A stretch of 64,000 nt of DNA, taken from Commensalibacter intestini A911. GTDB lineage: Bacteria; Pseudomonadota; Alphaproteobacteria; Acetobacterales; Acetobacteraceae. Location: NCBI RefSeq assembly GCF_000231445.1, contig NZ_AGFR01000009.1, positions 1 through 64,000 on the forward strand. Direction: 5' to 3'. Both the position numbers and the translations under genes were made by a program. This document shows, piece after piece, positions 37,400-46,022 of this stretch. The notes below the pieces were generated by a model. The model was given only the letters and a program-made list of their open reading frames with translations, made no database searches and had not been told where the DNA came from. Position 1 is the stretch's first letter. Each line of letters begins with the position of its first letter.

Positions 37400-38278
37400 T
37401 TAAAAGAATTGTTTGATTGCTTCTACAATGACATCAATTGCTACGCCTTTGGCAACCAAGCTGCCTCCAACTGCAATTTTACCAAGCCATTGCTGAATTT
37501 TACTATTCTGTATTCCATCCACGGTAATATTCGGTTCAATATCGATAATCTCTTTGAACTCTTGAATCTCTGATTTGCTAATTCCCTTATCACTTAGAAA
37601 ATTGACTAAAGACTGTAAATCTCCTTTAGTCACAGATATATTCTGAGCCGTCTGATTAATCGTGCTCTCTGTATTATGATTGGCCATATTTTGAACTAAG
37701 CCAATATTATAAGTAATATTTTGTGCCATTGCTTTTTCCTTATCTGTAAATATCCACTCGTCTCCTAGAACTCCTTGTTTTTCGCAGTTTAGAGTCCAAT
37801 CTAAAATAATTTTTCTTATCTTAGAAAAAATTTTTTCCAATTCAGATATATGAACCTCTAAATATGCTTCTATAGCAAATATATACTCAGGATCATCTAC
37901 AATCGATTGTTCTAATTTCGGGCTCAGTTTTGCAGATATCCATTTACCTTGCTCTGCTCCTTCGATGATTTTTATCAAAGATGAAATATCATTTGGGAAA
38001 CCCATCCTTGATAAACGAGAGGTTTTATCAGCATCAGAAAAAGAGTAACGCTCTGTCCTACCATTCATAGAAGAAACCTTTAGTGTACCATCTACACATC
38101 TATATTCTGGTAGAGAAACTTCACAATGTTCAGTATAACCCTCAAGCTCAGCATTACACCAATCTGCAAAATCTTGCAGATCAAGTTTACAAGCAATCGC
38201 ATAAGCATACTTTACCAACTCAACAATATCCGTTGATGAATCCATAGCTTGCTTTTGTAACTCTATAATCGCTTTCAT
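37400..38278 (-). CDS. AbiTii-domain protein, putative phage-defence
   Basis: 292 residues. The N-terminal about 180 residues match the AbiTii pattern: ELQKQAMDSSTDIVELVKYAYAIA followed by LQDFADWCNAELEGY, as in abortive-infection type II proteins. The middle is polar with a possible coiled coil, and the C terminus ends in a Gly-rich hydrophobic segment (about 265-285) that could insert in membrane. It is a single gene convergent with the sulfate/GNAT operon and divergent from the K+ channels. The phage-exclusion role is inferred from the family; no partner toxin or nuclease is beside it. Confidence 0.72.
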   Translation of the reverse strand: MKAIIELQKQAMDSSTDIVELVKYAYAIACKLDLQDFADWCNAELEGYTEHCEVSLPEYRCVDGTLKVSSMNGRTERYSFSDADKTSRLSRMGFPNDISSLIKIIEGAEQGKWISAKLSPKLEQSIVDDPEYIFAIEAYLEVHISELEKIFSKIRKIILDWTLNCEKQGVLGDEWIFTDKEKAMAQNITYNIGLVQNMANHNTESTINQTAQNISVTKGDLQSLVNFLSDKGISKSEIQEFKEIIDIEPNITVDGIQNSKIQQWLGKIAVGGSLVAKGVAIDVIVEAIKQFF

Positions 38279-38444
38279 AGTCGTGATGCTTATTCCTAAT
38301 ACAATAATTCGTTATTTTATCATAACATCATCAGTAAACTCAATTTTTCTTCAAGTTCTCAAAGTTAAAATTGTCTTTTAGGTCTTTTTCAAGGTAAGGT
38401 CACACCATCTATTTTATTCTTACTTCAGCAATCATTAACACATC

Positions 38445-39380
38445 ATGAAACATAAAAAAATAAGACCACATTTACTCACCAATAATACAATCGATGAAAA
38501 AATTACTGTTGTTGGGTTATCCTATAAATTCCTTCATGATTGCTATCATGCTGCGCTAACAATTTCTTGGCGAAGATTTATCGTTTTTTATATTTTAATC
38601 TTCTTATTCACCAATGTTGTCTTTGCTTTTTTTTATGCCATCTTTCCACATGCCATTAATAATAGCACTAATCGAATATTAGACGCCTTCTTCCTCAGCA
38701 TCCAAACCATGTCAACCGTCGGCTATGGATCTATTTCCCCCAATGGTAATTTCTCTAACTTTATTTCATCCGTTGAAATTACCTTCAGTATGATTTTAAA
38801 CGCAGTATCAACAGGATTAATCTTTGCACGTTTTGCCAAGCCCATCTCCAAAATTATCTTTGCAGAACATGCTGTTATTTCGTCTCATAATGGCGTTTCC
38901 TCATTAGATATTCGCGTCGCAAATGGCAGAAAAACGGTCATGTTAAATGTATCCGTCGAAGTCTCTCTTTGCTCTTTTCATAAAGATGAGCAAGGACGTG
39001 TTTGCACCAGAGTAGAAAATCTACCTTTGACCCAAGATCGCATTCCTGTTTTAAAAGTGTTATTTGAGGCTAATCATATTATTAATGAGACAAGCCCTTT
39101 ATACCATAAAACAAAAGAAGGATTAAAAAAAACCAATACAGTTATTTCTGTCAACATTACAGGTATTGATGAGGCAACAGGCCAATCAATGTATTGTTAT
39201 AATATCTATGATCCAGAACAAGTAGCAATGTATTCCAGCTTTAAAGAATTAGACTGTAACCAAAATGACAACCGCATTTTTGTTAACATGACAAACTTTA
39301 ATGAAATACAACCTGATCGTTCCCATCAGCCCATTGAGCCCTCTGTAAATACCACTATAGATACTTCTACAAATAAATGA
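38445..39380 (+). CDS. inward-rectifier potassium channel (KirBac type), copy 1
   Basis: 311 residues. An amphipathic slide region is followed by TM1 (about 43-66), a pore helix, the selectivity filter TVGYG at 91-95, TM2 (about 106-128, ending at GLIFARFAKP), and a cytoplasmic beta-rich Kir domain to about 275. The last 30 residues are a polar tail. This is the architecture of prokaryotic Kir channels, which pass K+ through a tetramer. It is followed after 116 bp by a close paralogue in the same direction, so the pair is a tandem duplication. Regulation unknown. Confidence 0.92.
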   Translation: MKHKKIRPHLLTNNTIDEKITVVGLSYKFLHDCYHAALTISWRRFIVFYILIFLFTNVVFAFFYAIFPHAINNSTNRILDAFFLSIQTMSTVGYGSISPNGNFSNFISSVEITFSMILNAVSTGLIFARFAKPISKIIFAEHAVISSHNGVSSLDIRVANGRKTVMLNVSVEVSLCSFHKDEQGRVCTRVENLPLTQDRIPVLKVLFEANHIINETSPLYHKTKEGLKKTNTVISVNITGIDEATGQSMYCYNIYDPEQVAMYSSFKELDCNQNDNRIFVNMTNFNEIQPDRSHQPIEPSVNTTIDTSTNK

Positions 39381-39496
39381 TGAAGGCCATGTAAATTATT
39401 TTATAACTAGAATTTCATCAAGATCCATAATATCTATATTTTCAAAGCTAAACTGTTATTTTGATACTCTACAAAATACTGAATGATTAAATCACT

Positions 39497-40387
39497 ATGA
39501 ATAAAAAACCACTTAGACCCCATTTACTGGCAGATAGTAGTATTCATGAGAAAGTTGTTGCCTCTGGCCTTTCTTATCGAGTGATCCACGACTTTTATCA
39601 TTCTGCTTTGACGGTCAGTTGGCGAAAATTTATTGCCTCTTATGTACTTTTATTCTTAGTCATGAATCTTGGCTTTGCACTTTTATACTCTTTATTCCCC
39701 GACGAAGTCACTAATAGCAAAGGTCGCTTTATTGATGCGCTTTTCCTCAGTATCCAAACAATGTCTACGGTTGGTTATGGCTCCATTGCACCCAACGGTG
39801 ATTTTGCCAATATTATCTCATCAATTGAAATTACCTTTGGTATTATTGTCAATGCCTTATCAACAGGACTAATGTTTGCACGCTTTGCAAAGCCTATGTC
39901 TAAAATCGTTTTCTCAAACCATGCTGTTATCTCTACCGATAATAACGCGCGCTCATTAGATATGCGTATTGCAAATGGACGCAAAACCCCTTTGTTAGAC
40001 GTCACAATCCAAGCATATTTATGCTCTTTCCATCAAGATGCTCAGAATAGAATCTATCGTAAAATTGTAAACTTGCCTCTCATACAAGATCGCATTCCCA
40101 TTTTTAAGGTTACTTTTGAACTCAATCATATCATTGATGAATTTAGTCCTCTATTTAAACATGATCTTGATGATTTACGACGACAACACTCTGAAATTGC
40201 CATTAAAATTACAGGATTAGATGAAGGTACAGGACAAATGATTTTCTGTTATCATGTCTATAATTTCCGTAATGTTTATGACAATTATCAATTCGAACCA
40301 TTATCGTGTGAAAAACAGAGCAATATCGTTTTTATCAATATGGATAACTTTAACAAGATGAAGCCAATATCCTCTTCATCAGATTAA
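39497..40387 (+). CDS. inward-rectifier potassium channel (KirBac type), copy 2
   Basis: 296 residues, collinear with the upstream copy through the whole protein, with the TVGYG filter at the identical position (91-95), the same GLMFARFAKP gate region and the same C-terminal Kir fold. It is clearly diverged at many cytoplasmic positions and lacks the longer Ser/Thr-rich tail of copy 1, so the duplication is not recent. Heteromeric assembly of the two is possible but only inferred. Confidence 0.92.
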   Translation: MNKKPLRPHLLADSSIHEKVVASGLSYRVIHDFYHSALTVSWRKFIASYVLLFLVMNLGFALLYSLFPDEVTNSKGRFIDALFLSIQTMSTVGYGSIAPNGDFANIISSIEITFGIIVNALSTGLMFARFAKPMSKIVFSNHAVISTDNNARSLDMRIANGRKTPLLDVTIQAYLCSFHQDAQNRIYRKIVNLPLIQDRIPIFKVTFELNHIIDEFSPLFKHDLDDLRRQHSEIAIKITGLDEGTGQMIFCYHVYNFRNVYDNYQFEPLSCEKQSNIVFINMDNFNKMKPISSSSD

Positions 40388-40680
40388 TTTTTATAACCTA
40401 CAATATAAGAATAAAAGTCAAAAAATTATTATTAACCATGATAATACTTTGACAAAAATATATTAAAGAAAAATAAATATAAACAAATAGTTAAATATAT
40501 ATTACCTTATTGTTATCTTGATAATCAGAATATTTCAATACGAAATTGCCACAGCAATGCCTTATTTCGATACGAAATCGTCATATTTTTACCATTTTTA
40601 TAATCAAAGTTAGCTTCATAGACTAAATATATAAATGATTTTTTAAACGTCGAATAAATATTTTTAAGGATAAATTTAAG
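40388..40680. other. leader region of the Asn/His-rich peptide gene
   Basis: 293 bp. It carries two near-identical 15-bp palindromes (40532-40546 and 40564-40578) and a Shine-Dalgarno AAGGA at 40666-40670, then the ATG at 40681. No other gene seen. Confidence 0.6.
40532..40578. promoter_or_regulatory. twin palindromes, candidate operator pair
   Basis: ATTTCAATACGAAAT (40532) and ATTTCGATACGAAAT (40564) differ at one base, and the second is perfectly symmetric around ATA apart from that centre. Their starts are 32 bp apart, about three turns of B-DNA, so dimers would bind on the same face. They lie about 100-150 bp upstream of the ATG at 40681, fitting an operator for that gene. The regulator is unknown. 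Confidence 0.5.
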
Positions 40681-40917
40681 ATGAAATTATTAAATATTGC
40701 TGAAAGCAAAATGGTTGCTGGCGGACATAATAACAACCATAGTAACAATAACAACAACCATAATAATAATAACAACAACCATAATAATAATAACAACAAT
40801 GCTATTGATGCTACTGCAAAAGCAAACATCATTGGTCAAGGTTTAGCAAGCGGTCAAAGCTGGGCTCAAATTGGTCAAAATATTGGTAGTTACTTCCAAA
40901 ATAAATACGCGCAATAA
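40681..40917 (+). CDS. small Asn/His-repeat peptide with double-glycine-like leader
   Basis: 78 residues. The first 15 residues, MKLLNIAESKMVAGG, resemble a double-glycine leader of bacteriocin-type peptides (Leu/Ile, Glu, then Val-x-Gly-Gly). Residues 16-40 are 19 Asn, five His-linked blocks and one Ser, encoded by AAT/AAC/CAT trinucleotides with an imperfect 21-bp period. The last 38 residues (Ala-Ile-Asp onward) are an ordinary, Gly/Gln/Ala-rich amphipathic segment. There is a good Shine-Dalgarno and a candidate operator pair upstream. No peptidase-C39 exporter or immunity gene is adjacent. It could be a microcin-like peptide, a metal (His) binder or a secreted structural peptide; no function is assigned. 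Confidence 0.65.
   Translation: MKLLNIAESKMVAGGHNNNHSNNNNNHNNNNNNHNNNNNNAIDATAKANIIGQGLASGQSWAQIGQNIGSYFQNKYAQ
40735..40800 (+). repeat. trinucleotide minisatellite (AAC/AAT/CAT) in peptide gene
   Basis: Almost uninterrupted AAC and AAT codons with CAT inserted at 4-, 6- and 7-codon spacing. A 21-bp module is repeated about twice almost exactly near 40757-40798. All length changes by whole modules keep the frame, so copy number may vary between strains. Confidence 0.8.
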
Positions 40918-40980
40918 TACTCTAACTCTATAAAAGTAAAACACTATCTGAACATTCATTTATATAATCTGGTCTTTAAT

Positions 40981-41022
40981 TTAAAAGGTTGTAATAATTA
41001 TTTAGATACTACAACCTTTTAA
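40981..41022. terminator. terminator between peptide gene and hydrolase
   Basis: TTAAAAGGTTGTA / TACAACCTTTTAA, a 13-bp stem with a 16-nt loop, between the convergent genes ending at 40917 (+) and 41068 (-). Confidence 0.65.
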
Positions 41023-41067
41023 ATGCATACGAATAAATTGATGACATATTATTAGCTAAAGAACTTT

Positions 41068-42183
41068 TTATTTAACTATATTATCCATCTGACTTGGCAT
41101 GAAAAAGGGAACTTTTCCATCGCCAAGCACAGACATCCAAGCAGCCGTCGCAGCGTCTCCCCCAGAGGGTAACCACTGATCTGGGTCTTTCATCCAACTA
41201 ATGATATCTTGCGCAACGAGCTCTCTATTCTTATCCCTTAATAATAAATGATACCCTACAGGAATATAATCTTTCCGAACCCATTTTGGAAAAGAAGCCC
41301 AAGCATGTTTCATGGCTTTGGCTGGAACCAGTTGATCTCGATCTCCATAAATCACCAAAATTGGATATCGCACGGAAGGTGCAGACTTTACGGCTTCCCC
41401 CATCAAACCAACCAATCCATAAAGTGCTTTAACCTTTGCATTATGTAGAGATAATGGATCGAAATATAAACGAATAAGCGATTCTTGATTATTACTTGCC
41501 ACCACTTTTACAGGTGCATTTTTAGGACTTAACTCCCAATTTGGAACCACAGCATTTAAAAACTGCAAAGAAAGATCACCAATAACGCCTATTTGTTTAG
41601 GCCCCCACACTGCTGGTGCTAATAAAATATAGCCATTCACAGGCGGCGCATCAGGACGAGCTGCTAAACACATTAATAACGATCCCCCCATACTTTCCCC
41701 CATTAAATAAATCGGCGTATTTGGGTAACGTTTCTTTAAAAGATTTGTTTCTTCAATAATATCCTGCACCATCCGATCTGTTCCCGCCCAAGATCCACGC
41801 AATGGTGCCTCCCCAAATCCTCGTTGATCAGGGGAAATAATCGTAATGCCTTGATCTATAAAATAACGTGCTGAATCTTCCCAAGCATCGCGACTATCAT
41901 TAAACCCATGCAAAGCCAACATAATCATTTGCTGATGTGGTGCCCGCCATACTCTAACAGGGATTTTTGCGCCATCTGATAATGTAAACCAATCATTTGC
42001 TGGAATAAAAATCTTATATTTCGCATAAGGATCATTGACTGTCTGTTTAGGAATCTCAATATGACTTACTACTGTTTCTGCATGTGCTGAATATAAGCTT
42101 CCACTAAAAAACGTATATCCCGCTATAAAAGAGAAGCAAGCACGATAGAAATATGTTAAAAAGGATCGATTTGAAATTCTCAT
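41068..42183 (-). CDS. alpha/beta hydrolase, lysophospholipase-like, exported
   Basis: 371 residues. An N-terminal hydrophobic signal or anchor segment (about 10-32) precedes an alpha/beta hydrolase core of the monoacylglycerol lipase/lysophospholipase type: LHGFNDSRDAW (oxyanion region), the nucleophile elbow GESMGGS, an Asp in VIYGDRDQLVP, and the catalytic His near GYHLLLRD. The triad therefore looks complete. It probably acts on lipids or esters in the periplasm or at the membrane; the substrate is not fixed. Monocistronic, convergent with the small peptide gene and divergent from the zinc-finger gene and polA. Confidence 0.85.
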   Translation of the reverse strand: MRISNRSFLTYFYRACFSFIAGYTFFSGSLYSAHAETVVSHIEIPKQTVNDPYAKYKIFIPANDWFTLSDGAKIPVRVWRAPHQQMIMLALHGFNDSRDAWEDSARYFIDQGITIISPDQRGFGEAPLRGSWAGTDRMVQDIIEETNLLKKRYPNTPIYLMGESMGGSLLMCLAARPDAPPVNGYILLAPAVWGPKQIGVIGDLSLQFLNAVVPNWELSPKNAPVKVVASNNQESLIRLYFDPLSLHNAKVKALYGLVGLMGEAVKSAPSVRYPILVIYGDRDQLVPAKAMKHAWASFPKWVRKDYIPVGYHLLLRDKNRELVAQDIISWMKDPDQWLPSGGDAATAAWMSVLGDGKVPFFMPSQMDNIVK

Positions 42184-42258
42184 TGGGATACTCAGTCTTG
42201 AAACAAACGAATGGTTTCAGTATTGACGTTTCTTTTGATAATAAACAAGGATATTTTA

Positions 42259-42468
42259 ATGAAAACCGAACAATCTTCTACCTCTACTCCACAACGCGGA
42301 CAGTTTGAAACTGTTTATACCAATGATAAAACAGTTTCTTGTAGCGGACATAATCCAAACTCTGCTTTAGGACACCCTCGTGTTTTTCTAAAACTCAAAG
42401 AAGGAAAAGCTGTTTGTCCTTACTGCTCTAAAACTTTTATTTTTCAAGAACAATCTGATAATAGCTAA
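42259..42468 (+). CDS. zinc-finger domain-containing protein (zf-CHCC)
   Basis: 69 residues from the ATG at 42259 (AAGGATA upstream); an upstream extension in the same frame is not supported. It has the C-x-G-H...H-P-R-V-F...CPYC pattern of the small CHCC zinc-finger family, related to the NDUFS6 subunit of complex I in mitochondria and common in alphaproteobacteria. It lies 23 nt before polA in the same direction. A role in complex I or a zinc-binding assembly step is by homology only. Confidence 0.85.
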   Translation: MKTEQSSTSTPQRGQFETVYTNDKTVSCSGHNPNSALGHPRVFLKLKEGKAVCPYCSKTFIFQEQSDNS

Positions 42469-42491
42469 ATTGTAAATATAGACCTTACCCC

Positions 42492-45275
42492 ATGTCATCT
42501 TCTGCAGAAAAACACCTTATCTTGGTCGATGGATCAGGATTTATCTTTCGTGCCTTTCACGGTATTCCTTTAATGTTTGATCCTTCAGGAACCCCTGTAA
42601 ATGCGGTTTATGGGTTTACAAACATGATGATGAAGATCATCCGTGAACGTACAGCCAGCCATATGGCGGTGATTTTTGATGCCGGAAGAAAAACTTTTCG
42701 TAATGACATTTACCCTGCCTATAAAGCACAACGCCCCCCTCCACCAGAAGAGCTAATCCCTCAATTTGCTTTGGTCAAAGAGGCTTCTCGTTTATTGGGA
42801 TTACCAACTATTGAAATGGCTGGCTGGGAAGCTGATGACTTAATTGCCAGTTATGCCAAAGCAATGGTCAAAGCTGGTGGGCAATGTACGATTATTTCCT
42901 CTGATAAAGATTTAATGCAACTGGTCAATGACCATGTGTGTATGCAAGATCCTATCAAAGAAAAAATAATCCGTGAACCTGAAGTTATTGCAAAATTCGG
43001 TGTTGAACCATCAAAGATGATTTCTCTGCAAGCACTGATGGGGGATTCTGTTGATAATGTGCCTGGTGTTCCTGGGATTGGCCCAAAAACAGCAGCAGCA
43101 CTCATCAACGAATATGGTGATTTAGAAAAAGTGCTGACGGCTATTCCAACGATGAAAGCTTCTAAACGCCGAGACAATTTAGACGAGCATCAAGAAAATG
43201 CACGTATTTCTTATCAGCTTGTGCAATTAAAAGATGACTTGGAACTACCCACTCCAATTGATGAATTAGGATGTTGTGACGCAGAAGAAGAACCGTTAAT
43301 TGAATGGATGCAAGAACGAGGATTCCGCTCTATTCTGGCACGTTATGCAAAAGGACAGGTTACACCTTCTAAACCAACCTCTACATCCAACAGCATTACA
43401 CCAACATCACAAGAAGAATCAAAAGATCATTCTCATATTTTCTCTCCTGCTTACGAGAATTATGAAACTATTTTTTCTATTGAACAATTACAGCAATGGA
43501 TCAAGCTAGCCCAAGCCACTCATTATTGTGCCATTGATACAGAAACAGACAACTTAAACGCTTTACAGGCTAATATTGTCGGAATTTCAATGGCTGTTGC
43601 TCCAGGGAAAGCATGTTATATCCCTATTGCACATCAACAAGATAATCTGTTTGAAGAACAAAGCACGCAACAACTCCCTGTAGCCGAGTTAATTAGCGCT
43701 TTTACGCCTCTTTTCACAGATCCATCTGTTTTGAAAATATTCCATAATGCCAAATATGATTTTCTAGTTTTCCAACATAATGGCTTTCCCATCCCTACGC
43801 CTTATGATGATACCATGATGATCTCTTATGTTGAGGCAGCAGGAAAACATCGTCATAATATGGACGAGTTGGCACAACTTCACCTCAATCATCAAAATAT
43901 TTCTTATGATGAAGTTACTGGAACTGGTCGTAAACGCATTACCTTTGAACAAGTAGCCATCGATAAAGCCACCACTTATGCAGCAGAAGATGCAGATGTG
44001 ACGTTGCGTTTATGGTTATTGTTAGCTCCAGAGATGCGCTCTTTACAAGTATTAAGTCTTTATGAAGAAATGGAACGCCCTTTAATCCGTGTGCTAACGC
44101 AAATGGAGCAAGATGGAATTTTAATTAATCCAGACTTGTTGCGATCATTATCAGAAGAATTTAGCCAAAAAATGGCTGTGCAAGAAAAAGAAATTCATCA
44201 AATTTCAGGAAAAGAATTTAATGTTGCTTCTCCTAAACAATTAGGTGAAGTCCTCTTTGATGAAATGGATTTACCAGGCGGAAAAAGAATGAAAACTGGC
44301 GCTTGGGGGACAGATTCCAAAGTCCTACAAGAACTCAGTGATAAAGGCCATACCATTGCAGATCAAGTCTTGGCCTGGAGACAGCTTGCCAAACTAAAAT
44401 CTACTTACACAGACGCCCTAATTGAACAAATCAATCCCAAAACAGGTCGTGTTCATACCAGCTTTAATATGGTTGGAACCGTTACAGGACGTTTATCTTC
44501 AACCGATCCAAACTTACAAAATATTCCTATTCGTAGTGAGGAAGGTGGGAAAATCAGAGCTGCGTTTATCGCTGCCCCTGGCCATGTTTTAGTCTCAGCA
44601 GATTACTCTCAAATTGAACTCCGTTTATTAGCCCACGTTGCGAATATTCCTCAACTCAAAAATTCCTTTATTCATGGGGAAGATATTCACGCCAGAACTG
44701 CATCGGAGGTTTTTAATACTCCGATTGAAGGAATGGATCCTCTGGTTCGTCGTCAAGCAAAAGCAATTAACTTTGGTATTATTTACGGAATTAGTGCTTT
44801 TGGATTAGGTAAACAATTAGGCGTTTCCGCAGGTGTTGCAAAACAATATATTGATACCTATTTTGCACGCTATCCTGAAATCAAAACCTATATGCAAACC
44901 ACCCAAGAGGAAGCCAAAGAAAACGGATATGTATTGACTCCATTTGGTCGAAAATGTTGGGTTTCAGGGATTCAAACAGCCAAAGGCCCTCAACGTGCTT
45001 ATGCTGAGCGTCAAGCCATTAATGCCCCACTACAAGGTGGCGCTGCTGATATTATCAAAAGTGCAATGTTAGACATGAATCAAGCCATTAAAGAACAAGC
45101 ATTACAAGCAAAAATGTTATTGCAAGTTCATGATGAACTCTTATTCGAAGTTAAAGAAGAAGATGCGAAAAAGCTGGTTAAATTAGCCAAAGAAGTGATG
45201 GAAAAAACTGTTCAACTTTCTATCCCATTAGTCGTAGAAGCAGGGATTGGTAAAAATTGGTCAGAAGCGCATTAG
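42492..45275 (+). CDS. polA: DNA polymerase I
   Basis: 927 residues. The N-terminal 5'-3' exonuclease domain (about 1-290) has the acidic and H3TH blocks (DNVPGVPGIGPKTAA). The 3'-5' proofreading domain (about 330-520) keeps its metal ligands (CAIDTETD, NAKYD, YAAEDADVT), so proofreading is predicted to be active. The polymerase domain (about 560-927) has DPNLQNIPIR, SADYSQIELR and the motif C VHDELLFEV. It fills gaps in repair and lagging-strand processing. Probably co-transcribed with the zinc-finger gene upstream. Confidence 0.97.
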   Translation: MSSSAEKHLILVDGSGFIFRAFHGIPLMFDPSGTPVNAVYGFTNMMMKIIRERTASHMAVIFDAGRKTFRNDIYPAYKAQRPPPPEELIPQFALVKEASRLLGLPTIEMAGWEADDLIASYAKAMVKAGGQCTIISSDKDLMQLVNDHVCMQDPIKEKIIREPEVIAKFGVEPSKMISLQALMGDSVDNVPGVPGIGPKTAAALINEYGDLEKVLTAIPTMKASKRRDNLDEHQENARISYQLVQLKDDLELPTPIDELGCCDAEEEPLIEWMQERGFRSILARYAKGQVTPSKPTSTSNSITPTSQEESKDHSHIFSPAYENYETIFSIEQLQQWIKLAQATHYCAIDTETDNLNALQANIVGISMAVAPGKACYIPIAHQQDNLFEEQSTQQLPVAELISAFTPLFTDPSVLKIFHNAKYDFLVFQHNGFPIPTPYDDTMMISYVEAAGKHRHNMDELAQLHLNHQNISYDEVTGTGRKRITFEQVAIDKATTYAAEDADVTLRLWLLLAPEMRSLQVLSLYEEMERPLIRVLTQMEQDGILINPDLLRSLSEEFSQKMAVQEKEIHQISGKEFNVASPKQLGEVLFDEMDLPGGKRMKTGAWGTDSKVLQELSDKGHTIADQVLAWRQLAKLKSTYTDALIEQINPKTGRVHTSFNMVGTVTGRLSSTDPNLQNIPIRSEEGGKIRAAFIAAPGHVLVSADYSQIELRLLAHVANIPQLKNSFIHGEDIHARTASEVFNTPIEGMDPLVRRQAKAINFGIIYGISAFGLGKQLGVSAGVAKQYIDTYFARYPEIKTYMQTTQEEAKENGYVLTPFGRKCWVSGIQTAKGPQRAYAERQAINAPLQGGAADIIKSAMLDMNQAIKEQALQAKMLLQVHDELLFEVKEEDAKKLVKLAKEVMEKTVQLSIPLVVEAGIGKNWSEAH

Positions 45276-45301
45276 TTTAACAAAAAATCTGAAATTACCT
45301 T

Positions 45302-45330
45302 TAAAGGAATGGTCATTGATCATTCCTTTA
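45302..45330. terminator. terminator-like hairpin after polA
   Basis: TAAAGGAATG / CATTCCTTTA, a 10-bp perfect stem with a 9-nt loop, 27 nt after the polA stop. No extended T tract beyond TTTA, so strength is uncertain. Confidence 0.6.
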
Positions 45331-45406
45331 CAAAAAGTAACAGATAGAGCAAATTAACCACCTACACAGTCCTCTTATTCACAAGTAAGCAAATCAAGTA
45401 AGTTCA

Positions 45407-46015
45407 ATGACACAAAAAAACAAAACACCTTTATTGATAATGATTTCAATTGTAGTTGTTATCGCTTTAGCTGCTGGTGCTTTTGGAATTTTTTATACCA
45501 AAAATGCAATACAAACGCCTCCTCAACAAACCGCAACAATTGGTGGAGGCTTCCAATTACTCAGCCCTTCTGGAAATGTCGTTAGTAATGGCAGTTTCAG
45601 AGGCCGTTGGATGCTGATGTATTTTGGTGCCTCTCGTTGTTTACACGATGCTTGTAGCCAAACTCTCGACAAAATAGGCAAAGTAACAGAATTACTCGGT
45701 CAAAAAGCGACCAAATTTGTTCCTATTTTTATTTCCTTTGACAGTCAATATGATACACCAGAACGGTTAATGTATTATATGAAACCTTTTAATAATAAAA
45801 TCATTGCATTATCTGGCGGAGAACTGGCTATCCGTGACATTTCTATTTTATATCATGTTCCCGTAAAAACAGTTCAAGCCACTGAAAAGACAAAATTGAT
45901 CGACCCTTTTGATCAATTTATTTTAATGAGCCCCACAGGAAAATATGAACGTTCTATTCCTGTTTCTGAATCTGCAGAAGCAATCGCTCAAACCTTAAAT
46001 CATATTATTCAATAA
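45407..46015 (+). CDS. SCO-like (thioredoxin-fold) protein with atypical metal site
   Basis: 202 residues. One N-terminal membrane anchor (about 8-30) precedes a periplasmic SCO1/SenC-type domain: FRGRWMLMYFGASRC, then DSQYDTPERLMYYM, then LMSPTGKY. In canonical SCO copper chaperones the site is CxxxC plus a His in a V-D-H motif. Here the cysteines are C78-x4-C83, and the His position reads I-D-P. The protein may still exchange thiols, but classical Cu(I)/Cu(II) binding is doubtful. It lies beside a candidate copper-uptake locus (tonB, DUF2946, OprC-like receptor). Confidence 0.8.
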   Translation: MTQKNKTPLLIMISIVVVIALAAGAFGIFYTKNAIQTPPQQTATIGGGFQLLSPSGNVVSNGSFRGRWMLMYFGASRCLHDACSQTLDKIGKVTELLGQKATKFVPIFISFDSQYDTPERLMYYMKPFNNKIIALSGGELAIRDISILYHVPVKTVQATEKTKLIDPFDQFILMSPTGKYERSIPVSESAEAIAQTLNHIIQ

Positions 46016-46022
46016 ATACTAA

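Noticed and set aside
40735-40800. CRISPR-like or short-spaced repeats
   Set aside because: The repeats are trinucleotide codons for Asn/His with no spacers and stay in a single reading frame, so this is a coding minisatellite.
40623-40832. Leu-rich frame antisense to the Asn/His peptide gene
   Set aside because: The poly-Leu product is the mirror of AAC/AAT codons; the plus-strand frame has the ribosome site and a sensible leader and tail.
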